33,808 nucleotides of DNA from Bacteroidales bacterium (GTDB lineage Bacteria; Bacteroidota; Bacteroidia; Bacteroidales; WCHB1-69): the NCBI GenBank assembly GCA_012519525.1, contig JAAYQB010000018.1, positions 1 through 33,808 of the forward strand, written 5' to 3'. The notes beneath the pieces were generated by a model. It searched no databases, had not been told where the DNA came from, and saw only the letters and a list, made by a program, of their open reading frames with translations. Made by a program: the position numbers and the translations under genes. Of this stretch, positions 33,772 through 33,808 are shown piece by piece. The first letter of the stretch is position 1; each line of letters begins with the position of its first letter.

Positions 33772-33808
33772 TACATTTTTTTAATACTTTCAATAGTTTT
33801 ATACTATT

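Overview
The window is a chromosomal stretch from a Bacteroidota bacterium, most likely an anaerobic, probably uncultivated member of the Bacteroidales. The evidence is the AT-rich composition, the Bacteroidota-type promoters (TTTG about 19-20 nt before TAnnTTTG), the near absence of Shine-Dalgarno (SD) sites, two SusC-like/TonB-dependent receptors, two proteins with type IX secretion (T9SS) C-terminal sorting domains, and an Rnf complex next to a sodium-type methylmalonyl-CoA decarboxylase.

Layout. 1-7.8 kb (minus strand) is an energy-conservation block. An rnfCDGEA operon ends at a hairpin terminator. It is followed by a second operon encoding an OadG/lamin-tail membrane subunit, a biotin carrier, methylmalonyl-CoA epimerase and the carboxyltransferase MmdA. 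No rnfB and no decarboxylase beta subunit lie in the window. 8.0-11.2 kb (plus) is a tightly packed operon: DUF4199 membrane protein, polyprenyl-phosphate-type glycosyltransferase, diacylglycerol/sphingosine-kinase-like lipid kinase and a secreted DRGH nuclease. 11.2-15.6 kb (minus) holds nadC with a DUF4783 gene, a Big_5 lipoprotein that may be translated without a leader, and kbl. 15.8-24.1 kb (minus) is a surface/secretion cluster: a 1566-residue T9SS protein with 14 cadherin-like beta-sandwich repeats, a TonB-dependent receptor and a small PCMD-T9SS protein. 24.4-28.7 kb (plus) is the translation block rpsU-xerC-hpf, a strong terminator, then rpsA. rpsA has a structured leader and a Lys/Glu-rich repeated tail. 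28.8-33.0 kb (plus) holds a class III aminotransferase, a second TonB-dependent receptor and tcdA. 33.0-33.8 kb looks like an accessory scar: a truncated gene between two sequences that resemble mobile-element ends.

How the parts work together. Decarboxylation of methylmalonyl-CoA and ferredoxin:NAD+ oxidoreduction by Rnf can both feed an ion gradient. The secreted and receptor genes form a plausible surface nutrient or adhesion module. Most striking in the translation block is that rpsU and hpf carry the only strong SD sequences I find, in a lineage whose ribosomes normally mask the anti-SD through bS21. This suggests control by bS21-free ribosomes. I found no tRNA, rRNA, CRISPR array or intact transposase. 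All functions rest on reading motifs by eye, without database searches.
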